Both the position numbers and the translations under genes were made by a program. 24,854 bases of DNA from Chara braunii (Eukaryota; Streptophyta; Charophyceae; Charales; Characeae): the NCBI GenBank assembly GCA_003427395.1, contig BFEA01000425.1:550015-574868 (forward strand), written 5' to 3'. The notes beneath the pieces are model-generated. The model searched no databases. It saw only the letters and a list, made by a program, of their open reading frames with translations, and was not told the DNA's origin. This document shows positions 1 to 8,479 of this stretch, one piece after another; the first letter of the stretch is position 1; each line of letters begins with the position of its first letter.

Positions 1-477
1 ATCGCCACTGCGGGGGAGGGAGGCGAGGTAGTCACGATAGAAGGAGGAGAGGGTGCGGAAGAGCGCCGCTCGAAAGACCTCGAAGTGGCGACAGGCGGGG
101 ATTGTCCCCGTGGCAACGCAGTAGACTTCTACGACGTTGGATTGCTCCCATGCAGCGCTGAACAACAGAAAATGCCAGCAGAATGTGGGAGCAGCGGACT
201 GAAGGGAGGCGTGAGGATGGACAGTGGCGAGTAGACGGGTCGAATAGAAGTCGCGAAAGAGATGGGGATGGAAAGGATGGGAAGGGAAGGTGACAGGGGT
301 ACGGATCTGTTCGAGGGTGAGAAAATCAAGGGGGCGGCGGGGCAGCGTCCAAGGTCGAAGGCGTATCGCCCGCATTGGTATGTGGGCGAACTGGGGGACG
401 GGTGGGGCGGGAGGAGGAGGGGGATCGGCGCCGTCTCCGTCGCGCGGTACTTGAGGTGGCGGCTGCAGGGTCGCCAT
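1..477 (-). CDS. Unidentified ORF, 3' end outside window
   Basis: An ATG at 477-475 in a reasonable initiation context opens a frame that has no stop to base 1, giving at least 159 codons. The N-terminus is proline-rich, roughly residues 6-30. The remainder is rich in Phe, His, Leu and Arg with aromatic clusters and looks like a folded protein. I recognise no family, transmembrane segment or zinc motif. It overlaps the upstream ORF (326-745) in a +1 relation. The lack of stops over 477 bases and the protein-like composition favour real coding. Its position after the retrotransposon's integrase suggests a retrotransposon accessory ORF, but a separate element is possible. Confidence 0.45.
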   Translation of the reverse strand, partial: MATLQPPPQVPRDGDGADPPPPPAPPVPQFAHIPMRAIRLRPWTLPRRPLDFLTLEQIRTPVTFPSHPFHPHLFRDFYSTRLLATVHPHASLQSAAPTFCWHFLLFSAAWEQSNVVEVYCVATGTIPACRHFEVFRAALFRTLSSFYRDYLASLPRSGD

Positions 478-745
478 CTTCTTCTTCGTCGTCGTTGATC
501 ACCACTTCCTCTGCCCTCGGATAAAAGGCATAAGGGATGATCTCGTACTGCTTCAGATACTCCTGCTGCGATGGTAGGGTATCCTCGTCTCTAGGTTCCT
601 CTAAGTACGAAGTCCACTGAAGGTACGGATCCAAGGATCGCTCGAAAATGTATGGAGCGGGATTGTTGTCGCTTTGAAAGTAGATGTCGGGCGAGAGATC
701 GTGCGCTAGTTGCACGATCGGTGTGATGAGCTCTTGTGCAATCAA
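326..745 (-). CDS. Unidentified acidic-to-basic ORF
   Basis: The frame opens just after a stop and has no clear ATG near its start, so the 5' end is uncertain; it could be an exon or a decayed gene. Residues 1-90 look like ordinary protein with many Tyr, Pro, Asp and Glu. An acidic patch of Asp and Glu near residue 90 is followed by an Arg/Ser/Pro-rich tail. The tail overlaps the start of the ORF at 1-477 in the alternative frame, where the protein reads more naturally. The real product may therefore end near 480, or pass into the other frame by +1 shifting or a past indel. No family was recognised. Confidence 0.4.
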   Translation of the reverse strand: MIAQELITPIVQLAHDLSPDIYFQSDNNPAPYIFERSLDPYLQWTSYLEEPRDEDTLPSQQEYLKQYEIIPYAFYPRAEEVVINDDEEEDGDPAAATSSTARRRRRRSPSSSRPTRPPVRPHTNAGDTPSTLDAAPPPP

Positions 746-1243
746 CTAACGGCGACCCGGTCGTACCGACCCAAAGAGAAATCCAATAAGATCTCCTTCC
801 GCGTTAGTCCTCCAACCCTGTATGATCAGCAGCTCCGGCTTCTTGATCCACGTGGGGTGCTCGTTAGTCCCCGTCCGCTTTACTATTTATCAAATTCCCC
901 CGTTTGCTGCTGGACTTTGCGCCGCGAAGTTGTGTGGTAGTGGATGGCGCCGCGTCGCAATTGCGTCGCGAGTGTTGACACGACTTGCGGAGGATTTGCG
1001 GTGTAAGGAGATTACCCGCGAGTGTCAGGCCTCTGATGAGCCGGTGAAATTCCGGTCTAGCCAAGCAAAAGGATAGCTCCTCAAAAGTTTCGCGCCACAA
1101 TCGCCAATGTCCAGGATGGATAAAAGGGACTGAAAGAGGCTCGAACGAGAGGGAAAGAGAAGGGTGAAGATCGGATTGCCAGAAGGTGGGGAAGAGAGAG
1201 GGGAGACCAAAGGTAGAGAGAGGAGCGAGACGAACAGCGTGGT
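746..1243. other. Stretch without a supportable gene
   Basis: Short minus-strand open frames cover this stretch, but none keeps protein-like composition for long and the frames change repeatedly. It separates two coding-like blocks on the same strand, so it may be decayed coding sequence, an intron, or a leader. No RNA gene or clear repeat was seen. Confidence 0.4.
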
Positions 1244-1756
1244 TCATTGGGGACGGGGAAAGGGGACGAGGGTTGGGATCGCCACTGGCCGCTCGCGCGG
1301 TAATCGGCGAATGCCGTCAAGGTCCGATGCAAAGATCGGGATGATGTTATACCCCTCCCGGGCGAGGACGTGCTGCCACACGTTGGACACTTGCTCCGTC
1401 CACTCGCGCAGCGAGGCCAAGATCGCGGTATGCCGCAGCAGATTGACCGAGCTGATGTCGTCGGTGAATCCCGTCACTGTGGTGACGTGGCTCGTTCAGG
1501 GACCAGCTCGCCGATGAACTGCAGTAACCTCCGCGAACACTATCGCGTGAGGGCTTCCTTCTATCCGAAACGCGGCGGCGGCACAGATACCTTCGTCGCT
1601 GAAAAATCGCATCAAACAGCGGAGATCCGTATTAAGCCGGGGATGACAAACTTGCCGGATCACTGAGATGTGGCCACGTGGCTGTCGCAGCTGTGCGTCG
1701 AGAACCCGCTCCGTGATGAAGCTCATGGCGAGGTCGGAGAGGAGGACGAGGGACAA
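1244..1756 (-). pseudogene. Third ORF after integrase, one in-frame stop
   Basis: Two open segments, 1756-1499 and 1495-1244, lie in the same frame and are separated by a single TGA at 1496-1498. Together they make about 170 codons of convincing protein-like sequence with regular hydrophobic spacing. The TGA could derive from CGA (Arg) by one C-to-T change. The first codons overlap the end of the integrase reading frame at about 1723 in another frame. I recognise no family. There is no signal peptide or membrane helix, so an env-like role cannot be claimed even though the position matches that of env-like ORFs in some plant Ty3 elements. Confidence 0.5.
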
Positions 1757-3447
1757 GAAAGAGGAGAGAGGGTTAGATCGTCGTTGTGTTCCTCGCTTCC
1801 CAAGGAAGAAGAGGGAGGAAAATCGGAAGGAGGAAGGAGACGGAGGTAAAAGGTATGTCTGACGATGGGGACAAAGCTATGGCTAGCGCTAGCCTCAGGC
1901 GCGATGCGTACCGTGTTGGTGCCGTTGGGCCCGAGTTCGACAACGCAAAAACAGCAGGAGAACTTGGGAGCGAGTTTCCGGTCGCGTGCACATTTACGTA
2001 CCTGCACTAGGTCCCCCAGTTTATACTGGTACTGGGGTCCAGCATTTCCGTTTCGGGCCTCGTAGCTACGGACCTATCTACCGTGGGCCAGCTCGGTCAT
2101 CCTTTGTCTTTTTCGGGCCAGCTTCGAAACGGCCCGTTCCATCAAATCAGTGTACCTTTTGGCCTTAGCCTTGAAGGCCGCACGCGTGTCTCTACCCCCT
2201 GCTTCGGCAATTTCCGAGTTGCCCCGGTAATTGACACAGGGGAGGCTATTAGTTCGAAGTTGAAAGGGGGTAAACCCCGTAGACTCGTGAGGGGTAGCCC
2301 GGTGGATGCCGACAATCTGATATACGATATAGGGCCATGGACGCGTGTCGTGTGCCGCTAAGTTCCTGCGAACGGAGGTTTTAATCATACGGTTGGCGTT
2401 CTCGGCCAACCCGTTCGACTGGGACACGTGGGGTGCCGTATGTCGGAGCGCGATGTCCCTTCGCGCAAGCAGTTCTTCTACCTCGCCCTTGAATTCCGAC
2501 CCATTGTCCGTCAGAATTTCTACCGTATCTGGACGGGTATAGAGGAACCGTTCGATGTACATGGCTACTTTTGCGGCTCTTCGGGTCTTACAAGGATAGA
2601 CCTCGATGCACTTGGAAAAATGGTCAATTAATACTAATAAAATAGAGTATTCACAGCGGTTTGGGCCAGGTGGCACGTCAATATCTGTCGTGTCCATACT
2701 GACTCGCTGAAAAGGACGCTCTACTTCCGTTGGTACGATTGTGTTTAGTCCCCGTATAGGGGCGCGATCAGCGGCACAGACCGGACAGCTAGCGACAACG
2801 TATTTGACATCACCTCGTACATTGGACCAGAACCATCGATTCTGGTCTATGGTTGCCTCCGTGACATGTATCGCGAAATGAGCAGCCTGTTCCTCGTGAG
2901 CAGATCGGATCCAATCGTATCTTTGGAAGGGATGGGAAACTGTCAGCCACGAACCCGATCCGTCAGTTTTACGCTTTTCCAAATGACCGTTGATCCATCG
3001 ATAGTCCCGAGATCTCTCGGTCGCCCTACGTCTGTCGTGTTTGGTGAGATGGCCCAATGATAATCCCGCTAATTTTGCCAATAAAATTTTATCCATCCAG
3101 ACTTCCGCCCGTCGGTTTTTCTCGTCGTATTCAGGACCGTCCGTATGGGCGGCCTCGAACCGAACCTCCGTAGGGAGCTCGTTCGTTCTACATAGGGGGC
3201 ACCTCCATTCCTTGCTACGCGTCCGATATCGAACGCAGGCCCCGTGTGCACGGTTGACACACGTGGCACATTCTACCCAATCAACAAACCCAGTTTCGAA
3301 GGGATGACAGTCAACCCCATAAACCCGTGCAATACACGTGCAAAAATAGCAGAATTTATCGGGGAGGGTGGCAAAGAAAGCAGAGGACTTGAGAGGGGCA
3401 GTATTAGCAGGAGATGAAGGGGTTGCGGAGGCGAGTGGAGTAGCCAT
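1723..3447 (-). pseudogene. Integrase with N-terminal PHD finger, interrupted by one stop
   Basis: The ATG at 3447-3445 lies 61 bases after the RT stop, in the same frame. Residues 33-86 form a C4HC3 PHD zinc finger with cysteine pairs at 33/36, 60/63 and 83/86, His68-Cys71, and tryptophans at 57 and 81. An HHCC integrase zinc-binding region follows, ending in the motif CPVC. The catalytic core then shows Asp in SMDTTD, Asp in LTDNGSEF and Glu in GLAENANR, the DDE set. The main frame stops at a TAG (2074-2076), but the same frame continues to 1723 with an integrase C-terminal motif (YKLGDLVQVR, then DRKLAPKF). That continuation is why I call it interrupted; CAG to TAG would explain the stop. 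It would insert element cDNA into chromosomes, and the PHD may help choose chromatin targets. Confidence 0.85.
3190..3351 (-). other. PHD-type zinc finger within integrase ORF
   Basis: The eight ligands are spaced C-x2-C-x23-C-x2-C-x4-H-x2-C-x11-C-x2-C, with Trp two residues before the seventh ligand and a WVEC segment at the third. This is the PHD pattern rather than RING, where the central ligands are C-H-C-C, and unlike the HHCC integrase zinc site, which occurs separately downstream. PHD fingers commonly read histone H3 tails. Such a role here is inference. Confidence 0.75.
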
Positions 3448-3507
3448 GATGTTAGAGGAGGAGAGGATGCAGGGAGGGTAGAACGGAACAATTAGTCCTC
3501 GTGCCAC

Positions 3508-5073
3508 TTACTGCTTCGATAAGATCTCCACTTGGCCGTACCGAGATCCGATCTCCTGTTCGTGTTCGTTCCACGAAATCACCTCGTCACCCTTTGGAAC
3601 CTTCTCAGGCCGATGCAGGCGTGTCAGCCCGTCCGCATTCCCGTGTCCCTCGTGCTTCCGATGACGGATGTCAAAGTCCATGCCCTGCAACACCGTTGCC
3701 CATCGCCCGATCATGCCCGAGCAATCCTTCNACTTCTTCAGAGCCAACAGGGGCTCATGATCAGTCACCAGGGTGAATTTTCGCCCGTACAGGTAAGCAC
3801 GAAAGTGACTGATCCCCCAGAGAGCCGCATAGCATTCGCCCGTTGGAGCGGCGTAATTGCGCTTGCAGGCGGGCACCGATTTAGACGCATATTCTACCAC
3901 ATTCTCGAGTCCAATTGATCCCACCTGGGCAAGGATCGCCGAAATCGCCTCTGGCTGCCAGTCGGTGATAAGAACAAAAGGTTTTTCGGGATCTGGTCTC
4001 ATAAGGACCGGAGCCGAAATGAGAGCAGCCTTGAGTTTGAAAAACGCTTGATCGCACTCCGGCGTCCAGATCAACGACTGATCCTTTCGCAAGAGATTTG
4101 TGAGGGGTCCCGCAATCGCCGGGAAGCCTTTGATAAATATTCGGTAATACAAGGCTAGGCCCAGGAAGGCGCGAACTTGCGTGATAGTAGTAGGCACTGG
4201 CGCGTCCCTGACAGCTGCCACCTTCAGCGGCTCCGATTGGAGTCCCTTGTCTGTCACCACGTGCCCCAGGAAGGAAATGGTGGTGAGGAAAAACTGACAC
4301 TTCTCAAGCGCCACCTTGAAACCTGCATCTCGTAACGCATGTAGTGCCCATTCGATGTGCTTCACGTGTCCCTCGTAGGAGCTCGAATACACTATGATGT
4401 CATCCATGTACACAATCACGCAGTAGTTGATGATGCTTTGCGCTAGACGAGTCTTCCGTATGAAATTCTGAAAAGCCATGTTCATGGCCCGCTGAAAAGT
4501 CGTGGGGGCGTTGCAGATACCCATTGGACATCGAATCCATTGCCACGTACCTTCGAAAAGCACAAACGCTGTTTTCGGTCGATCTTCCTCCCGGATAAGA
4601 AGATGATGGAACCCATGACGAACATCAAACTTGCTGAAAAATGGAGCACCCCCAATCGCATCCAATAACTCATCAATCCGGGGGAGGCGATACACATCTT
4701 TAATCGTAATATCATTCAACTTTCGATAACCAATGCAAATGCGAATCCCTCCGTCCTTTTTAGGTACGATTACTACGGGAAAAGACCACGGACCTATGGC
4801 AGGTTCGATCCATCCATTAGCTTCAAACTCCCTAATCCGCTGAAAAGCGGTCGCTCTTTGAGCTGGCGAGTATCGATAGGGAGCGTAGCTAATGGGCGGA
4901 TGATCTCCTGTGAGGATGGCATGCTCAATCACATTAGTTAAGCCGATATCATTATCATGCACGCTCAATACTTCTGGGTAACCATTTAACACACGGATTA
5001 ATGACTTCCGGAGTTCCGTAGGAACATGACTCGGGAGGGGGATTGTTGATTCCCCGGAAATCTTGAGGGGCAT
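3508..5073 (-). CDS. Reverse transcriptase and RNase H (pol)
   Basis: The ORF is 521 codons from an ATG preceded in frame by TAG. It holds the RT palm motifs in order: PVVIVPKKDGG; FSKFDVRHGFHHL with the first catalytic Asp; CPMGICNAPTTFQRAM; and the YMDD box in VYMDDIIVYS, followed by the thumb region FLGHVV. RNase H follows, with Asp in LITDWQPEAISAILAQ, Glu in PTGECYAALWG and Asp in VTDHEPLL. The enzyme would copy element RNA to DNA and remove the RNA strand. One ambiguous base (3731) gives an unknown residue in the RNase H region. The ORF is otherwise open and ends with TAA at 3508-3510, in frame with the integrase ORF. That TAA lies inside a GTAAGT string, a possible splice donor, but no acceptor was established. 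Confidence 0.93.
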   Translation of the reverse strand: MPLKISGESTIPLPSHVPTELRKSLIRVLNGYPEVLSVHDNDIGLTNVIEHAILTGDHPPISYAPYRYSPAQRATAFQRIREFEANGWIEPAIGPWSFPVVIVPKKDGGIRICIGYRKLNDITIKDVYRLPRIDELLDAIGGAPFFSKFDVRHGFHHLLIREEDRPKTAFVLFEGTWQWIRCPMGICNAPTTFQRAMNMAFQNFIRKTRLAQSIINYCVIVYMDDIIVYSSSYEGHVKHIEWALHALRDAGFKVALEKCQFFLTTISFLGHVVTDKGLQSEPLKVAAVRDAPVPTTITQVRAFLGLALYYRIFIKGFPAIAGPLTNLLRKDQSLIWTPECDQAFFKLKAALISAPVLMRPDPEKPFVLITDWQPEAISAILAQVGSIGLENVVEYASKSVPACKRNYAAPTGECYAALWGISHFRAYLYGRKFTLVTDHEPLLALKKXKDCSGMIGRWATVLQGMDFDIRHRKHEGHGNADGLTRLHRPEKVPKGDEVISWNEHEQEIGSRYGQVEILSKQ

Positions 5074-5215
5074 ATCGACCTAGTCAATCGGCTGTTTTCG
5101 TCGTTCATCGACACTAGAAAAAACGGAACTACTGGTGCGAACAGAAAAGAGTTACTATCATCTGGGACTCGGCGGGGCTGATCATCTCCATTTCTTTAGT
5201 TTCAGCGTCGGTCTC

Positions 5216-6166
5216 TTAGCAAACCGAAGTTGGTTCCACAGTTAGCCTTGTTAGATCTGTCATTTCTTGCATCAAATTAGGCACATCACTTACCGGTGCT
5301 TCCGCCTCTTGTTTAATCAAGGCGATGGTAACTCCTGTCGTTAGTAACGGTCGGGGCGAAAAAACAGAGACATTCAAATACAGTTCCGTTTGTTGATAAC
5401 GCGTTCGTAAGGAAAGAGCTCCCTCGTACAATGTGCGAGGGGGTTCTAAATCTTCATCCAGGTCGGAAACTTGCAATATGGGTTCTCCGAGGAGGAATGA
5501 AGGACTGACCTGGGTTGTTAGAGGCGTGAATGCATTGTCCTGGGAATCTACGTGGAAGCTTCGGGTGGTGTCGGGGCACACTTGAAACTCTTCGGGGATT
5601 TCATGTTCGAAAAGTTCAATCAGATGCTTCTATTCTTCTTCGCTAGGCATCTCTTCTTCATGTTTTTGTTCCCTGATTTTATCCCCGAGGCGTGAGGGAG
5701 AGCATTCATCGGGATCAATGTATCGGATCATCCCTATTTGGGGAGAGTTAGGAACCCGTTTTATCGTTCGGGTGGAAACCCGCAGAGGAACAGCCTGAGG
5801 CTTTCCCCCAGTTTGTGTGAGCACCAACTGTTTCGAATCGAAATGCAGACGTGCGCCCATCGCCATCGCCCAAGGTAATCCCAACAACACAGAATAGGAT
5901 CGTACATCTATTACGAGCGCATTAACAAGGACGTGTACTCGTCCAACTTTTACGGCCACATTCTCGATAATGCCTACGATGTTCATTGCTTCCTTGTCGG
6001 CAGAGACATAATTTTCTTTGCCAGATTGAGGAAGAATGGATCCCATTCGTCCCGTCTTTTTTACAGTATCCAATGATATGGCCACGGCAGAAGACCCTGT
6101 GTCAATAAGGGCATCAAACGGTTTGCCCCATACTTCACAGTCACATTCCGCACTTTTCCATAGCAC
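5216..6166 (-). pseudogene. Retroviral-type aspartic protease plus linker, one in-frame stop
   Basis: The frame carries the protease active-site segment FDALIDTGSSAVAIS (DTG) and, about 75 residues later, the flap-distal hydrophobic strand SVLLGLPWAM. This matches Ty3-type pepsin-like proteases that cut the Gag-Pol polyprotein as homodimers. A TAG at 5630-5632 interrupts it, after which the same frame continues to 5216 with protein-like linker sequence leading toward RT. CAG to TAG would explain the stop. The protease frame probably extends upstream of 6166 by some 20 codons. It lies in a +1 relation to the zinc-knuckle frame. The stretch 5074-5215 before the RT ATG has stops in all frames I read. 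Confidence 0.85.
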
Positions 6167-6914
6167 CGGCCGAGCTCGTACGAAGTGATTTTTTTCTGCT
6201 AAAGAGATCGTTGCTATACGTGCGACTCTGCTTGAGTGTTCTCAGTACGTCAATATCTCCTGTCCGAAACTGCGGTCCTGGATTGGATTCGCGATCGACC
6301 CACTCGAGATCATCTGGGACCGAGCGGATGGCTCCGGTCATGCCTGCTAGATGGAGATACTCGAGAGGATCGACTACGTCAGCAGCGTCAGGGGAAGAAG
6401 CTCCCGACGTTGATGCCGTTGTCATCGAAGGGGAGGGTTGTTCTGTGGCATATGCCACAAGTTCTCTTCCTTGATCCATATACATCAAAGTGCCCACTCA
6501 TCCCTGATTAAGGGTGACGGGGGCCGCCACAGGGGGAGGCTGATTACGTTTCGGATGCGGACAGTCTCGGGCGAAATGCCCGGGCTGCTTGCAGTTAAAG
6601 CATTCGATCTTCCCTGCGGGATTAGCTAGATGAGGAGGGAACTGAGGCGCGAACCCTAGAGCAGGTGGGGCAGGTAAGAGTGGAAACGATGCAGGGGCAG
6701 GCCGAGCAGGAGCTGGGTTAGGCTTAATGAGCCTGCTCATTATTTGTTCCATCCGCTCCATATGAGCCGCCTGCAGTTGGATCAGGTTACTCATCCATTC
6801 GGATTGCTTAGTAGTGGCCGTATGGAACATCTGGGCAAGATGCAAATTGGTTATGGCTGGCGAGGGGGGTTCGGATGGGGTTCCGCTTCTAACGACTGCG
6901 ATTGATTGATTCAC
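6141..6914 (-). pseudogene. Gag nucleocapsid region with CCHC zinc knuckle
   Basis: The first segment (6914-6501) contains a Pro/Ala-rich spacer and one CCHC zinc knuckle, CFNCKQPGHFARDCPHPKR, the RNA-binding motif of Gag nucleocapsids. A TGA at 6498-6500 interrupts the frame, which then continues to 6141 as a linker toward protease. This frame differs from that of the capsid-like ORF (6970-7575), so an indel or a recoding site lies between about 6915 and 6970. In the full element the product would package genomic RNA. The run of seven A on the coding strand near 6190-6196 is not itself a proven frameshift site. Confidence 0.85.
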
Positions 6915-6969
6915 CGGAGGAGAGGGAGGGGAAGCAGTCGGGATATCGGAGACGATTTCGCCGGGAAAG

Positions 6970-7575
6970 TCATGATCGAGGCGGGGATAAAACCGTTCGA
7001 CTACTTGTAGCCATGATCGCCTCTTGGCCGTTACATCCCGTATGGTATCTGTAATATTCTTGTCTCCATGGCTGATATATTTTTTTTGTATCAGCCAAGT
7101 CTAACTCCAACGCTTTAGTGATAATAGTCAATAACTGGGTTGTTTTCGGCGGAACCTTTTTCTGCAGTTTCCCTTTCAAGGTCGGACTTCGAAGGTGATC
7201 AATAAACAAGTCTCGAGCGGAATTCTCGTCTCGCCCGAATTTATCCAACGTGGTTTGAAATCGATCGACGAAATCGGGCAATAATTCCCCTGGTCCTTGC
7301 GGTCGATTTTTGAGTACATACCAGGCGGCATCCTCACTAACCGTATCGAATCGAGCCAAGAATGCTCGCTTGAAAGTATCCCAATCTACCCACGTATGTT
7401 TTCTAAACCAGTCATATGATGTGTTGCGAAGTAGTAATATCAGAACACGGGGAAGATCGGCTGCGCTGTAGTTTTGAGCTTCGACAACTTCCAGCCAAGC
7501 CTCGAGATGGGTATGGTTAGGGAAGGAGGAAAAAGGGGCAGGGATGCTAACGATCACCCTAGTATCGTCCACCAT
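6970..7575 (-). CDS. Gag capsid-like protein
   Basis: I place the start at the ATG at 7575-7573, in good context; the frame also runs upstream through a GTG. The product has the retrotransposon gag fold signature: LEAWLEVVEAQ, then WVDWDTFKRAFLARF, then GELLPDFVDRFQTTLDKFG, ending in a helical region with LKGKLQKKVPP. These match the conserved Gag domain of plant and fungal Ty3 elements, which assembles the virus-like particle. After about residue 170 the sequence becomes less Gag-like and the frame closes at 6970. The zinc knuckle lies in another frame, so this copy would not make an intact Gag without frameshifting. Confidence 0.85.
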   Translation of the reverse strand: MVDDTRVIVSIPAPFSSFPNHTHLEAWLEVVEAQNYSAADLPRVLILLLRNTSYDWFRKHTWVDWDTFKRAFLARFDTVSEDAAWYVLKNRPQGPGELLPDFVDRFQTTLDKFGRDENSARDLFIDHLRSPTLKGKLQKKVPPKTTQLLTIITKALELDLADTKKIYQPWRQEYYRYHTGCNGQEAIMATSSRTVLSPPRS

Positions 7576-7698
7576 TGGTATTGCTAGTGCAGCCACACTA
7601 GACTGAGACCTGGTTACGGGGCGATCTCGACGAGCTAGTTGAGGGTCTTTCCTACCTCTCGCCAGTTCGACTTACTATCATCAGAACTGACACGTGTC

Positions 7699-7711
7699 GG
7701 CTCCGATACCA
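7699..7711 (-). promoter_or_regulatory. Primer binding site, initiator-Met tRNA type
   Basis: On the minus strand the bases read TGGTATCGGAGCC, one base different from the common plant LTR-element primer site TGGTATCAGAGCC, which is complementary to the 3' end of initiator methionine tRNA. It lies about 125 bases upstream of the gag ATG and just inside the probable 5' LTR, as expected for minus-strand DNA priming. Confidence 0.75.
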
Positions 7712-7712
7712 A

Positions 7713-8164
7713 CCTCACGCCTTGTGCTATCTTCCGTTCGGAGTGTTAGCTGTGCGGAAAAGAGGCCCAGAAAAACAGCAAGATGGGGTGTGCCAAGGAT
7801 TTTTGGAAATTGAGTGTGGGGACACAGACGGAATTGAAATCCCCCGTGTTGGTCCGATGGAGCAAGTCGATTGTTTCGCGCGTCGCGAAAGGCACGCGCG
7901 GACACGGCGCGAAAGTATGAAGATTCAAATTCAATCCAAAAAATATTGTCGGGCTTCCCACCGGGCTACAGCCCGTCGTTTAGAATTGAAAGGCTCTGGC
8001 ACACTTCGCGTGTCTCGTTTTCGTACCAGATCGCGTCCTCGTTCGCTGGTCAGTTCCGAATCCGACGTGGATGGTCTCAGCCGAGTGGCTCTTTCCTTAT
8101 GCTCGTCCTCACTTTGTATTTGGTAGTGGAAGCCCTTCGCTTCGTAGTGATCAAAGTGCTGACA
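7713..8164 (-). repeat. Probable 5' LTR
   Basis: The right boundary is placed at 8164, where the minus strand begins TGTCAGCAC, typical of an LTR start. The left boundary is just outside the primer binding site; a possible end in ACA falls near 7724, so it is uncertain by about 10 bases. No long ORF is present. The second LTR is not in the window, so this cannot be confirmed by pairwise comparison. Confidence 0.5.
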
Positions 8165-8170
8165 TTCAGT

Positions 8171-8479
8171 TCACAGAGTGCGCGGCCAGTGGGGTTCTAC
8201 TGTCGTCCACGGAATGACGATTAACTCGTTAAACGGCAACAATACCGAGTAAGGTGGGAAGTGCGTATCGATGATAACAAACCCGGCTTCTACGAACCCA
8301 GAACAGCGGTTGGCCGGAGGGAAGTAATACTGCCCGCCAATTTGTGCAACGGCTTCTCGTATGTCCCACTCACATACACGTGTCCTTTCCTCACTGTAAG
8401 GAAAAAGCCGCGTTGGGATGGGAGATACGGGAGGCTGGCGCCCAATCGAAGGGTACTTGTCAGTCCACATGTCAATCAA
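8171..8479 (-). CDS. Unidentified coding-like fragment next to the LTR
   Basis: This is a 102-codon frame with natural-looking protein composition and many aromatic and Pro residues, for example REAVAQIGGQYYFPPANRC and FNELIVIPWTTVEPHW. It begins right after a stop, with an internal ATG four codons in, and it ends seven bases from the inferred LTR edge. I recognise no family. It may be the end of an accessory ORF from another retroelement into which this one inserted, or part of a broken host gene. Confidence 0.4.
   Translation of the reverse strand: MIDMWTDKYPSIGRQPPVSPIPTRLFPYSEERTRVCEWDIREAVAQIGGQYYFPPANRCSGFVEAGFVIIDTHFPPYSVLLPFNELIVIPWTTVEPHWPRTL

Larger units (their letters stand above)
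1..8164 (-). mobile_element. Ty3/gypsy LTR retrotransposon, left end outside window
   Basis: Read on the minus strand, the order is probable 5' LTR, primer binding site, gag, zinc knuckle, protease, reverse transcriptase with RNase H, then integrase. Integrase following RT is the Ty3/gypsy order. No second copy of the LTR is visible left of the integrase. Coding-like sequence on the same strand continues to base 1, so I infer that the 3' LTR lies beyond the window and that the element carries extra ORFs after pol. The frames change several times and in-frame stops occur at 6498-6500, 5630-5632, 2074-2076 and 1496-1498, so this copy looks non-autonomous. The left limit of the element is not proven, and the ORFs below about 1000 could belong to a neighbouring element. 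Confidence 0.85.

Noticed and set aside
1244-1756. Env-like glycoprotein
   Set aside because: The position fits, but no signal peptide, transmembrane helix or cysteine pattern is visible.
6141-6200. Programmed frameshift at the seven-A run before protease
   Set aside because: The required change is +1, the frame switch seems to occur upstream of the run, and other lesions are nearby. It is not supported beyond coincidence.
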